Source of the DNA: Candidatus Binatota bacterium
Lineage (GTDB): Bacteria; Desulfobacterota; Binatia; UBA1149
Direction: 5' to 3'
Assembly (NCBI GenBank): GCA_012960245.1
Contig: DUBO01000028.1
Coordinates: forward strand, 1-64,000
DNA: 64,000 bases
The notes beneath the pieces were generated by a model, which was given only the letters and a program-made list of their open reading frames with translations, had not been told where the DNA came from and made no database searches. Numbering within the stretch: the first letter of the stretch is position 1; each line of letters opens with the position of its first letter. The position numbers and the translations under genes were made by a program. Shown piece by piece: positions 8,620-17,100 of this stretch.

Positions 8620-9627
8620 TTGCGCGAGCTGGCCGATACGCTCAATGGCTGGCGCCAACAGGGCCGACGCGTCGCCGTGGCCACGCTGGTGGCGGTGCAG
8701 GGCTCGGCACCGCGCCGTAGCGGGGCGCGCATGCTGGTGTCCGATGACGGCAGCGTCGAGGGATCGGTGAGCGGGGGCTGCGTCGAGTCGGACCTCGCGC
8801 GCGTGGCCCTGGACATGATCGCCAGTGGAGAGGCTGCGAAACTGCTCGACTACGAGCTGGCCACGAGTGTCGACAGCCGGCCGGGTGTCGAGCGAGGCCC
8901 CGAGGCAACTTCCTGCGGCAGTATAAGCGTGCTGGTCGAAGTGCTGGCTGGCGATGAACCGGCGCTGGACCTGGCGCTGGCCGAGCTCGCCGCGGGGCGT
9001 GCCTGCTCCCTGGTGACAGCCTTGCCGCCGGGGTCGGGAAGGCTGTGTATCGACCACGACGAAAACAGGGCGGGCGTTATGCAAGGCAGCCTGGGAGCGC
9101 TCACGGCAGGGCAATTGCGAGACTCTGACGAGGTATTTTTCGAGCAGCTGGAGCCCGACGAGCCACTGTACATCGTTGGCGCCACCGACACCGCGGCGCA
9201 GCTGTGTCGCATGGCCTCGGCCACCGGCTTTGCGGTGACGGTCATAGACCCGCGCGCGGCTTTCGCTCGCCCTGATCGTTTTCTAGATGCGCGGGCACTG
9301 TTGTGCGAGTGGCCGCAGGCGGTTTTCAAGCGAGAGGATCTGCCCGTTACGGCCAGCGTTGTTACTCTGAGCCACGACGAGAAGTTTGACATGCCGGCGC
9401 TCGAAGCCGCGCTCGCCGCAGACATACGCTACGTGGGCGCGCTGGGCAGTCGTGCCACCCAGGCCCGTCGTCGTCGTGAGCTGGCCTCGCGCGGGGTCGC
9501 AGAAGAACAGCTCGACAGCATTCACGGGCCAGTGGGGCTCGACCTGGGTGGCCGCGAGCCCGCCGAGATAGCCGTGGCCGTACTCGCCGAGCTGGTGGCC
9601 GCGCGTCACGGCCGGGCACTGTCGTGA
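8620..9627 (+). CDS. XdhC/CoxI-family molybdenum hydroxylase maturation protein
   Basis: A 335-residue two-domain protein. The N-terminal XdhC_CoxI domain has the GSAPRRSGARMLV and VEGSVSGGCVE motifs (Cys54), and the C-terminal Rossmann domain begins at LYIVGATDTAAQLCRMA. XdhC proteins bind sulfurated molybdenum cofactor and insert it into xanthine dehydrogenase-type enzymes. The start is TTG at 8620 preceded by GAGAGGA. It overlaps the next gene by 4 bases (GTGA). The most likely client in this window is the hydroxylase at 54708-58611, some 45 kb away. Confidence 0.85.
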   Translation: MRELADTLNGWRQQGRRVAVATLVAVQGSAPRRSGARMLVSDDGSVEGSVSGGCVESDLARVALDMIASGEAAKLLDYELATSVDSRPGVERGPEATSCGSISVLVEVLAGDEPALDLALAELAAGRACSLVTALPPGSGRLCIDHDENRAGVMQGSLGALTAGQLRDSDEVFFEQLEPDEPLYIVGATDTAAQLCRMASATGFAVTVIDPRAAFARPDRFLDARALLCEWPQAVFKREDLPVTASVVTLSHDEKFDMPALEAALAADIRYVGALGSRATQARRRRELASRGVAEEQLDSIHGPVGLDLGGREPAEIAVAVLAELVAARHGRALS

Positions 9628-10313
9628 CCCACGGGCGACTTGTGAGCGGCGTACTGCTGGCCGCCGGTGCTTCCTCGCGCATGGGCGAGTGCAAGCCGCT
9701 GCTGCCCTGGGGCGAGGTCACGCTGATAGAGGCGGTGACGGCCGAGTTGTTGCGGGTTGAGTTCTGCGAGCTGGTGGTCGTGCTGGGTCGCGAGGCCGAG
9801 CGCGTGGCCGCGCTGCTTGAGCAGATGGACGACGCGCGGATCACGATAGCCCGCAACCGGGACTACGCCCGCGGCGTGGCCTCGTCGCTGCAAGCGGGCC
9901 TGGCGGCCTGTTCGCCCACGAGCGAGGCGGCCGCGGTGCTGCTGGGCGATCAACCCACGCTGGGCCACGAGCTGGTCGAGCGGGTGATAGCCGCCTGGTC
10001 GGCCGGCGACCGCGAAGCCGCGCGACCGGTCTACACCGGTGGCGAGGGTGATCCCGTACCCGGCCAGCGAGTACCCGGCCATCCCGTGCTGCTCGGGCGA
10101 TCGCTGTGGCCGTCGGTAGCCGCGCTTTCGGGCGAGCAGGGCGCGCGCGAGTTGTTTGCTGCCGATCCATCGCTGTTGCTCGAGCTCGAGCTCGAAGGCC
10201 CGCCGCCCCCTGACATCGACAGCCACGATGATTACCTCGCCGCGCTGGCCGATATGATCGACGCGGGCGACTTGAAAACGGGTAACTTGAAAAAAGAGCC
10301 GCGCATGGGCTAA
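9624..10313 (+). CDS. MobA/MocA-like nucleotidyltransferase
   Basis: A 229-residue nucleotidyltransferase with the family signature LAAGASSRMGECKPLLPWG at the N-terminus and a metal-site region around LLGDQPTL. Relatives include MocA, which attaches CMP to molybdopterin for xanthine dehydrogenase-type enzymes. The GTG start overlaps the stop of the XdhC-like gene, so both are coupled. Position with XdhC and CoxG homologues favours molybdopterin cytidylyltransferase over protocobalamin or sugar nucleotidyl transfer. Confidence 0.82.
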   Translation: MTHGRLVSGVLLAAGASSRMGECKPLLPWGEVTLIEAVTAELLRVEFCELVVVLGREAERVAALLEQMDDARITIARNRDYARGVASSLQAGLAACSPTSEAAAVLLGDQPTLGHELVERVIAAWSAGDREAARPVYTGGEGDPVPGQRVPGHPVLLGRSLWPSVAALSGEQGARELFAADPSLLLELELEGPPPPDIDSHDDYLAALADMIDAGDLKTGNLKKEPRMG

Positions 10314-10345
10314 CTGGTCGGCGCTACTACCCGCAAAGGAAAACG

Positions 10346-10969
10346 ATGGCAATAGAGATCAAGCAGCAGTTTGAAGTTAACGCGCCCGCCGAGCAGGTGT
10401 GGGCGTTTGTCATGGACCCGCATCGCGTGGCTCCGTGCATGCCCGGTGCCACACTCGACGAGGTCATCGACGACAAGAACTTTCGCGGTTCGGTTCGCAT
10501 AAAGGTGGGCGCCGTTTCGGCCGCTTACAAGGGCAGCGTGTGCATGCAGAAGGCCGACCAGGCAGCGGGCCTGCTCGAGATGCTGGCCGAGGGTAGAGAG
10601 ACCGGCGGTGGTACGGCCCGCGCAACCATGACCGCCACCGTGACCGCGGGCGACAACGGCACAACCGCCGTCACCGTGTTCGCGGCGGTGGATATAACCG
10701 GTCGGCTGATGCAGGTGGGCGGGCGTATGATACAGGGCGTGTCGGACCAGCTGTTCAAGCAGTTCGTGCGCAAGCTCAAAGCCGAGCTCGAGGCTGGCGC
10801 GGCATCTTCCGGAGCCGGGACTTCCAGCGCGCCGGCTTCCCTGGCGATTTCTCCAGGAACAACAGCGCCGGCACCGGCCGACAACGCCATACGCGTGCTG
10901 CCCCTGCTGCTGCGCACCCTGGCGGCCGCCATAGTCCGTCTGTTCCGCCGCCTGTTGGGCCGTGGCTGA
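10346..10969 (+). CDS. CoxG-like SRPBCC protein with C-terminal membrane anchor
   Basis: A 207-residue protein starting with the CoxG pattern (IEIKQQFEVNAPAEQVWAFV, CMPGATLDEV, FRGSVRIKVGAVSAAYKG). CoxG anchors carbon monoxide dehydrogenase to the membrane. After the domain (to about residue 148) there is an Ala/Ser/Pro-rich linker and a hydrophobic, Arg-rich C-terminal segment (IRVLPLLLRTLAAAIVRLF) that could tether it to the membrane. An AAGGAAAACG leader precedes ATG 10346. It completes the XdhC-MocA-CoxG set serving a molybdenum hydroxylase. Confidence 0.85.
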   Translation: MAIEIKQQFEVNAPAEQVWAFVMDPHRVAPCMPGATLDEVIDDKNFRGSVRIKVGAVSAAYKGSVCMQKADQAAGLLEMLAEGRETGGGTARATMTATVTAGDNGTTAVTVFAAVDITGRLMQVGGRMIQGVSDQLFKQFVRKLKAELEAGAASSGAGTSSAPASLAISPGTTAPAPADNAIRVLPLLLRTLAAAIVRLFRRLLGRG

Positions 10970-11004
10970 CGGTAAAACAGCCGCGCAAAGCCGCGTGCCA
11001 CGGC

Positions 11005-11018
11005 TAGAACGTGTTGCA
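11005..11018. promoter_or_regulatory. KstR-type TetR operator, box 2
   Basis: TAGAACGTGTTGCA fits TnnAACnnGTTnnA and ends 92 bases before the ATG of the acetone-carboxylase beta-like gene. It lies in the 141-base gap after the CoxG-like gene, which suggests that the carboxylase gene has its own promoter. The spacing to the start codon is nearly the same as at box 1. Confidence 0.68.
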
Positions 11019-11110
11019 ATATGAGTCGCGGCCACCGATAATCCGCCCGCGCGGCCGGCACGGGGGCAGTTTCGCTCCGCCGGCGCCCAACAGGAAGGAG
11101 ACCACCAAGA

Positions 11111-13252
11111 ATGTCACGTTATGTTGTAGCCTGCGACGCGGGCGGCACGATGACCGATGTCATCATCGTCGATGAGGAAGGCCGCAGTGTCATAGGCAAG
11201 GCGCCCACTTCGCCGCAGGACGAGAGCATCGGCTACATGGAGTCCTTCTGGGAAGCCCTGGAGTTCATGGGTATCGACCGCGAGCAGGGCGCGCAGTTCG
11301 GTGCCCAGGTCGAGACCGCCATCTACACCGGCACCTCGATGCTCAACACGGTGATCAACATGAGCGGCTACCGCACCGGTCTGCTCGTCACCCGTGGGTT
11401 TGAAGACATCATCGCCCAGGGCCGCGGTTCGCAGACTTTTATCAACGCCCAGTGGACCGAGATCACCCACATGCAGTACCGCAAGCACCGCACGCCGCTG
11501 GTGCCGCGCAGCCTGGCCCGTGGAGTGACCGAGCGCGTGGACATGTTCGGGCAGGTAGTCATCCCCATGTACGAGCACGAGGTCGAGCAGGGCATACGCG
11601 AGCTGCTGGTAGACGAGCAGGTAGAAGCCATCGCCATCGTGTTTCTGCAGTCGTTCAACAATGCCACCCACGAACGGCGCGCAGCCGAGATCGCCCGCGA
11701 GGTCATGAAAGAAACCGGCCGCGAGGTGGTGCTCGAACTGTCGAGCCAGGTGGCCCCCACCACCCGCGAGGTGTCGCGCGCCAACGCCACCGTGGTGCAG
11801 GCCTACGCGAGCGATCCGGCGCGCAAGCAGCTGCTGCGCATTGAAGAAGAAATGAAGGGCGTGGGCTACGAACACAGCCTGAAGACCGTGCTCGGCTATG
11901 GCGGCATCACCAACATACGCTACCCGCGCCTTTTTGAAGCCGCCATGTCTGGCCCGGTAGGCGGACTGATGGGGGCCAAGTACCTGTCGAGCGTGATAGG
12001 CGAGGACAACATAGTGTGCTCCGACGTGGGTGGCACGTCGTTTGACGCCGGTGCCATCACCGCAGGCGTTCTGCCCATCGACCGCGAGCCCGGTTTCCAG
12101 GACATGTACGTCAACGTGCCCATGCTCGGCATCACCTCCATAGGCGCGGGTACGGGCACCTACATACGGCTCGATCCGCAGACCAATCGCATCAAGCTCG
12201 GCCCCGACTCGGCCGGCGGTACACCGGGGCCAGCCTTCCTGGAGGCCGGCAACACCACGCCGACCATCAACGACGTCAACCTGTTGCTGGGCATACTCAA
12301 CGAGGACAACTACCTGGGCGGCAAGCTGTCGGTAAACAAGCAGGTGTCTTACGACACCTTCAAGGAGAAGGTAGCCGACCCCCTGGGCATGGACGTATAC
12401 GTGGCCGCCGAGACCTGTCTCGAGCTGCTCAACGTGATGATGCGCGAGCACCTGGTGCGCAGCCTTATGGTCGGGCACGACTTGAGGGAGTACGTGTTGC
12501 TGGGCTACGGCGGCGGTGGCCCCATGCACCTGCTCGGCTACGCCGGTGATCACCCGTGGAAGGCGGTGGCAACCGTACCGCACGCAGGCGGGTTCTCGGC
12601 CTGGGGCGGCGCCTGCATGGACTACTCGCACCGACGCCATAAAAGCGTGCAGGCCCTGCTCACGCCCGAACTCGACGATGCAACGCGGCTTGCCTACGTG
12701 GCGCCGGTGGCGCAGGCCTGGCGCGATCTCGAGACCGAACTGCTCGAAGAGCTGCAGGAAGAGGGATTTGACCGCGACCAGATCACTCTCAACCAGGTGG
12801 CCTACGTGCGCTACTTTGGTCAGCTCGAGGATGTGGAGGTCGACTCGCCGGTGGCCACGCTCGAGAACCTCGACGATCTCGGCCAGCTCATAACTGCTTT
12901 CGAGGACCTGTACACGAAGATGTTTACGCTGGCAGCAAAGCCCGACGCGGGCAGCTACCTGATCACCGAGGTCTGTGTCACTGCCAAGGTGGCCACCGTT
13001 AAGCCGCGACTGCGGCGCCATGAGCTGGCTGACAAGAAACCCAGCAAGGAAGCCTTCAAGTTTACCCGGCCCGTGTTCCAGGGTGGCGAGTGGAACGACG
13101 CCGACATATGGCGCATGGAGTCACTTGTGCCGGGCAACGAGATCGAGGGCCTGGCGGTCATCGAGGCATCGAACACCACGCTGTTCGTTCCCCGCGAATG
13201 GAAACTACGCATCGACGAGCACGACATCTACTGGCTCACCCGCGCCGACTAA
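11111..13252 (+). CDS. acxA: Acetone carboxylase beta-subunit-like (HyuA/hydantoinase A family)
   Basis: A 713-residue member of the hydantoinase/oxoprolinase A family. It has the ATP-binding motif CDAGGTMTDVIIVDEEG at the start, a second phosphate-loop region CSDVGGTSFDAG, and GYGGGGPMHLLGYAG towards the end. The length matches AcxA, the beta subunit of acetone carboxylase, in which this subunit phosphorylates acetone and bicarbonate at the expense of ATP. Alpha- and gamma-like subunits are not next to it but lie at 32884-35661. An AGGAAGGAG leader precedes the start. Acetophenone carboxylase or another ketone carboxylase is the main alternative. Confidence 0.85.
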   Translation: MSRYVVACDAGGTMTDVIIVDEEGRSVIGKAPTSPQDESIGYMESFWEALEFMGIDREQGAQFGAQVETAIYTGTSMLNTVINMSGYRTGLLVTRGFEDIIAQGRGSQTFINAQWTEITHMQYRKHRTPLVPRSLARGVTERVDMFGQVVIPMYEHEVEQGIRELLVDEQVEAIAIVFLQSFNNATHERRAAEIAREVMKETGREVVLELSSQVAPTTREVSRANATVVQAYASDPARKQLLRIEEEMKGVGYEHSLKTVLGYGGITNIRYPRLFEAAMSGPVGGLMGAKYLSSVIGEDNIVCSDVGGTSFDAGAITAGVLPIDREPGFQDMYVNVPMLGITSIGAGTGTYIRLDPQTNRIKLGPDSAGGTPGPAFLEAGNTTPTINDVNLLLGILNEDNYLGGKLSVNKQVSYDTFKEKVADPLGMDVYVAAETCLELLNVMMREHLVRSLMVGHDLREYVLLGYGGGGPMHLLGYAGDHPWKAVATVPHAGGFSAWGGACMDYSHRRHKSVQALLTPELDDATRLAYVAPVAQAWRDLETELLEELQEEGFDRDQITLNQVAYVRYFGQLEDVEVDSPVATLENLDDLGQLITAFEDLYTKMFTLAAKPDAGSYLITEVCVTAKVATVKPRLRRHELADKKPSKEAFKFTRPVFQGGEWNDADIWRMESLVPGNEIEGLAVIEASNTTLFVPREWKLRIDEHDIYWLTRAD

Positions 13253-13374
13253 CGGGCAGTGGCAAGCGCTGGGACGATACCGTGGCGATGCCAGGGCGCG
13301 TCGTTTTTTAGTTAGCTTAAAGAAGGAATACGAAAACGAATTCAGCAGACCAGGGATCTGGTCATGGCTGAAGA

Positions 13375-13391
13375 CTTCGATTATATCGAAG
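13375..13391. repeat. Short inverted repeat in the 261-base intergenic region
   Basis: CTTCGA and TCGAAG flank a 5-base TTATA spacer. It sits between the acetone-carboxylase beta-like gene and the small secreted protein gene at 13514. It could be an operator or a weak RNA hairpin; it has no following T-run, so it is not a typical terminator. The rest of 13253-13513 shows no gene I would support. Confidence 0.35.
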
Positions 13392-13491
13392 ACATCGATA
13401 GTAGAACACGCCGCCACGACAAGCTGGGTGGCGTTGGCCCCGGGGTGTTTTGACGCGCCTCGTAACCAGGTCTCCGGCTCCCTGCAGTATC

Positions 13492-13501
13492 GGGGGGGGG
13501 G
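13492..13501 (+). repeat. Homopolymeric G10 tract in the 5' leader
   Basis: Ten consecutive G residues lie 12 bases upstream of the ATG at 13514, just before the Shine-Dalgarno-like GGATGGAGAA. Tracts of this length slip during replication and can alter promoter spacing or leader structure. Assembly error at the run is also possible. Confidence 0.6.
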
Positions 13502-13513
13502 CAGGATGGAGAA

Positions 13514-14140
13514 ATGAGAAGTATGAAAATCAAAACGATGAGACTCGCATTGGTACTCGCTTCGCTGGCGTTGATAGGTCTTTCGACCTCCTCGTGGGCC
13601 CATGATGATGGCGATGATGATGGTAGCGCCGCAAAGGTCACGAACGTGAAGCTGGAGACCTTCCAGGTACCGGAGATGGTGCCCAATACTACCCTGGATG
13701 AAACCGATGAGGTCGGTGGCTCGAGAGCCAGGCTCGTCCGTCGTGACGACTCCCTGGCGCTGAAACTGAAGACCAGGGATCTTCCCCCGGCGGTCTACAC
13801 GTTCTGGTTGCACCTCACCCATGCTGATGGCGAAGTCAGCATACTATGGGCCGGGAATGCGTTGGTCGGTAGGAGGGGGAAGCTGAGCTTGAACACCGTG
13901 CTTCCGGCCGGGGCGCACAATGCGCCAGGGTATATTTTTATCGGTAACGGTCTACAACCGGGGCAGGCGGCCGACGTGAGCGTAGAGCTCTGGGTCCGCA
14001 GCCATGGCGCTCTCGCCCAGGATGCCGATACGGCTGGCGAGCAGTTGACCCGGCCCTTTGGCGGTTGCACCGACTCCCGCAACCCCAATCCCCGGCCGGG
14101 CGACTACCCCTGCTGGAACCCGCAGCGCGCGGTTTTCTAG
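13514..14140 (+). CDS. Secreted hypothetical protein
   Basis: 208 residues with a clear signal peptide (basic MRSMKIKTMR, hydrophobic LALVLASLALIGLS, cleavage after SSWA). The mature N-terminus is acidic and His-led (HDDGDDDGS), a possible metal-binding tail. The rest is beta-rich, with VYTFWLHLTHADGEVSILWAGNAL and a C-terminal tail with two Cys. I do not recognise the family. GGAGAA precedes ATG 13514. It ends 4 bases into the convergent GH9-type gene. A G10 tract in its leader makes expression switching conceivable. Confidence 0.7.
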   Translation: MRSMKIKTMRLALVLASLALIGLSTSSWAHDDGDDDGSAAKVTNVKLETFQVPEMVPNTTLDETDEVGGSRARLVRRDDSLALKLKTRDLPPAVYTFWLHLTHADGEVSILWAGNALVGRRGKLSLNTVLPAGAHNAPGYIFIGNGLQPGQAADVSVELWVRSHGALAQDADTAGEQLTRPFGGCTDSRNPNPRPGDYPCWNPQRAVF

Positions 14141-17100
14141 CGGCACTTGGCCAGGCGCGCCTTGAGAACGCACTCGTGGCCAGCCGTGCTGAAGTCGGCG
14201 TCGCCACAGTGAGCCGAGGGCTCGATTTCGGTGTCGAGGCGAATTTCCACCGTTAAAGGTAGCGACTGCGGGTACAGCGTGGCCGCGGCCTGCCGGCCTA
14301 CTATTTTGAATTTAATCTGCCCCGGGTCACTGGATCGCCCCCAGCGAAGCACGACACGGTTGATTCCGCTCGCCAGGGAACTGCCGCTCCATTTTGCCGA
14401 CGTGCCCTTACTGTTGGTCTTCCATCCTTCCTTCGTAGCGGGGTCGAAAAGGCCTGCCGGAATGGTGGCCGACACGACGTCGTCGCCGGCCGCGTCGCGC
14501 AGGAAGACGCGTACGCCGTCAGCAGCAGGGTCGAGTTCGGGTATGAAGGGGTAAGGCCTGGTGAAGGTACCGCCGAGCTTGATCTTCTGCTCGCCGGAGG
14601 GCCTGTCGAGGCGCGCGACGATGATGCGCGGTTTGTTGATTGCCGAGCAGGGGCCACTTGTACCGGTGCAACCCGACGGGTCGCGGCTGGCCACCGCCAG
14701 CGCACCGACGGTTCGCGCTAGTTCGAGTACGGTGAACTCGCTGTAGGAGACCAGTTCGTTGCTGTCAACGTAACGGCGCAGGGGCGGGTAGGGGTCGCGC
14801 TCCCCGTTTGCCCACGGGTAGGAGTTTTCGTCGGCCTGCACGGCCTGGTCGTAAGGATTGGCGTTGCTCAGCACGGTCATCGTTCCGAAGACCGGTATAC
14901 CCGGTACGGGTTCCTCGATGCCGTCGTACATCGACGGCTTCTGCAGTGGGTCCCGTGGCGAACGCGCGCCGGTCCCCGTGATGAAACTGAGCGAGAGCGG
15001 GTTGGCGCCCAGCTGTACGTGCAGGTTACGGGCGGCGCTGTCGCGGTATACCGGGTCCTCGGTGAGACTATACGCCTGCAGCAACTGGAAGGCGTAGTCG
15101 GTGGAGTGCGCGAACGAACCCCAGGCTATCCACACCGGAACGTCGAGACGGCTACCGCTGCGGTAGGGACTGGACTCGGTTCGTGAGACAAGCACGTCGG
15201 CCTCGGTGACGAAGGCCTGGCGAATCTCCTCGCGACTGGTTTCGTCGACCGACGCGTGCGGGCTGTTGGCGTAGGCCCAGCTAGCCTCGCGCTGATGGTG
15301 TTGCCAGGTATTCCATCCCCACAGGGGAGGGTGCATTGCCCAGTAGGTCGCGAAAGCGTCTCGGAACGAGACTTCTCCCGTGGTCCGGAACAGTTCGGCC
15401 GCGGCCCACGCGCGTTCGTCGTCATCGCCCAGGGGGTCCTGGTAAGAGCCGGTACAGACACCCGACGGGTTGACGAATCCCGCGGCCGGCTCCGCGGACG
15501 GGTTAGCGACGAGAAAGGTCCACGCGCTGCGGGCGGCCTCGAGATAGGTCTCGGCGAGATCACCGTCCCAGGCGGAAAAGATCCGGCTCGCCATGGCCAG
15601 GACGGCAGCTGCGCTGGCCGTGTCGTGGGTGGTTTTCTCGAGGATGTACTGTGTCTCGGTGCTCGTTTCGGGCATGCCGCCAACCCAGCAGGAGGTAGTC
15701 ACCTTGTTGGGGAAGCCGCCGTCGGCCTCCTGGAGGCGGACGAGCCAGTCGAGTTCCCAGCGCGCTTCGTCGAGGAGATCGGGCACCCCGTTGCCGCTTT
15801 CGGGGAGACCCCAGTCGTCGGCGTGGGTCGGGCCATCGCAGTTGCCGAGGTCGAAGGCGGCCAGCAGGTACCACAGGGCCGTGGCCCCGGTTGGAATGTA
15901 CTTGTTGTAGTCGCCGGCGTCGTGCCAGCCGCCGCTGACGTCGCGTTGGCCACCGACGGTTTCCCCGGCGTAGAGGGCACTGGCCGCGACGCTGGCGTGG
16001 TATTGAGCCGGCGCGACGTGACACGCGTCGTGCGGGTGGGTAGTGCCGACGAGATCGGTTCCGCAACGCTGGTGGTAAAGCGCACGCCCGGTCGTTTGCA
16101 CGACCGGGTCGTAGACGTCATCGGCGACAACGAAGGGGTCGCTTGTTCCGAAGCCTTCCACCCTGGCCACGTAGGTTCCGGGAATCACGAGGGCGGAGAA
16201 ATCAAAGCCGTAGACGTCTTCGCCCGAGAGGTGCCAGTTCGCGGCGTGCAGCTCGATGGGCACGGTCAGGACCACTGAGTCGGTGTCTGTGTCGACGATA
16301 TCGGCAGACGACGCGTCGGTGCGCAGCGGCCCGTAAGGTAAGGCCATGGCATCGAGTACCGCGCCCGGCAGCGGGGCTGCCTGGCTTGACCAGCCGCCTG
16401 CGTTTGAGTCGTAGACGTAGGCCAGGCCCGCCGGCCCCAGCGCCATTCCGCGCCGGTTGTCGAGGAAGGCGATGGCCGACAGGGCATCGACGCCCGGGCT
16501 GGGGTCGAGGGTGAGCACGTCGTAGCCGGATCCCGAGCGGCGAACGATGGTGCCGTTGTCACCCACGGCGACCGCTCCGCCGTGCGGGTCGCCCGTTATT
16601 TTCCATAGATCGACGGGCTGCGGAGAGACACGCTCCTGCCACTGCCCGTACTTGCGTTCAAAGAAGGCTCCGCCGCGGCCGATAGCCCAGGCGACCGAGT
16701 AGGGGAAGCCACCGACGTCGAGAAGATCAGCCGAAGTCACGCCCACCGTCTCGGTCCAACTCGACCCGTCCCAGTCAAGAAGGGTGCCCGCGTCACCAAC
16801 GGCCAGGGCGTTCGAGTCGTTGATGGCGAAAACGGCCGCGAGGTTCTGCGAGGTTCCGGACGCGACGACTTGCCATGATTCGCCCGCCGCCGAGCGGTGA
16901 AGGATGAGGCCACCATCGCCGACGATCCAGCCTTCGAGGGTATCGGTGAACGATATATCGTTGAGATCGACGGTCGCGGGGACCGTGATCTCCTGCCACG
17001 CGGCCCCGTCGAAACGACGAACGCTGCCACCGTCTCCGACGACCCAGGCATCAGACGCGTGACGGATGGCGACTCCCCGTAGATTTTCGGTACCCACCGA

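Noticed and set aside
11114-13021. A 635-codon open frame on the minus strand
   Set aside because: It is antisense to the acetone-carboxylase beta-like gene, has repeated His/Gly/Arg-rich composition typical of GC-rich shadow frames and no domain or ribosome site.
13404-13414. TAGAACACGCC as a fifth KstR-type site
   Set aside because: Only the left half (TnnAAC) fits; the GTT half is missing.
13364-13453. A 29-codon reading frame starting MAEDFDYIEDID
   Set aside because: No Shine-Dalgarno sequence, no homologue known to me, and it overlaps the inverted repeat at 13375-13391.
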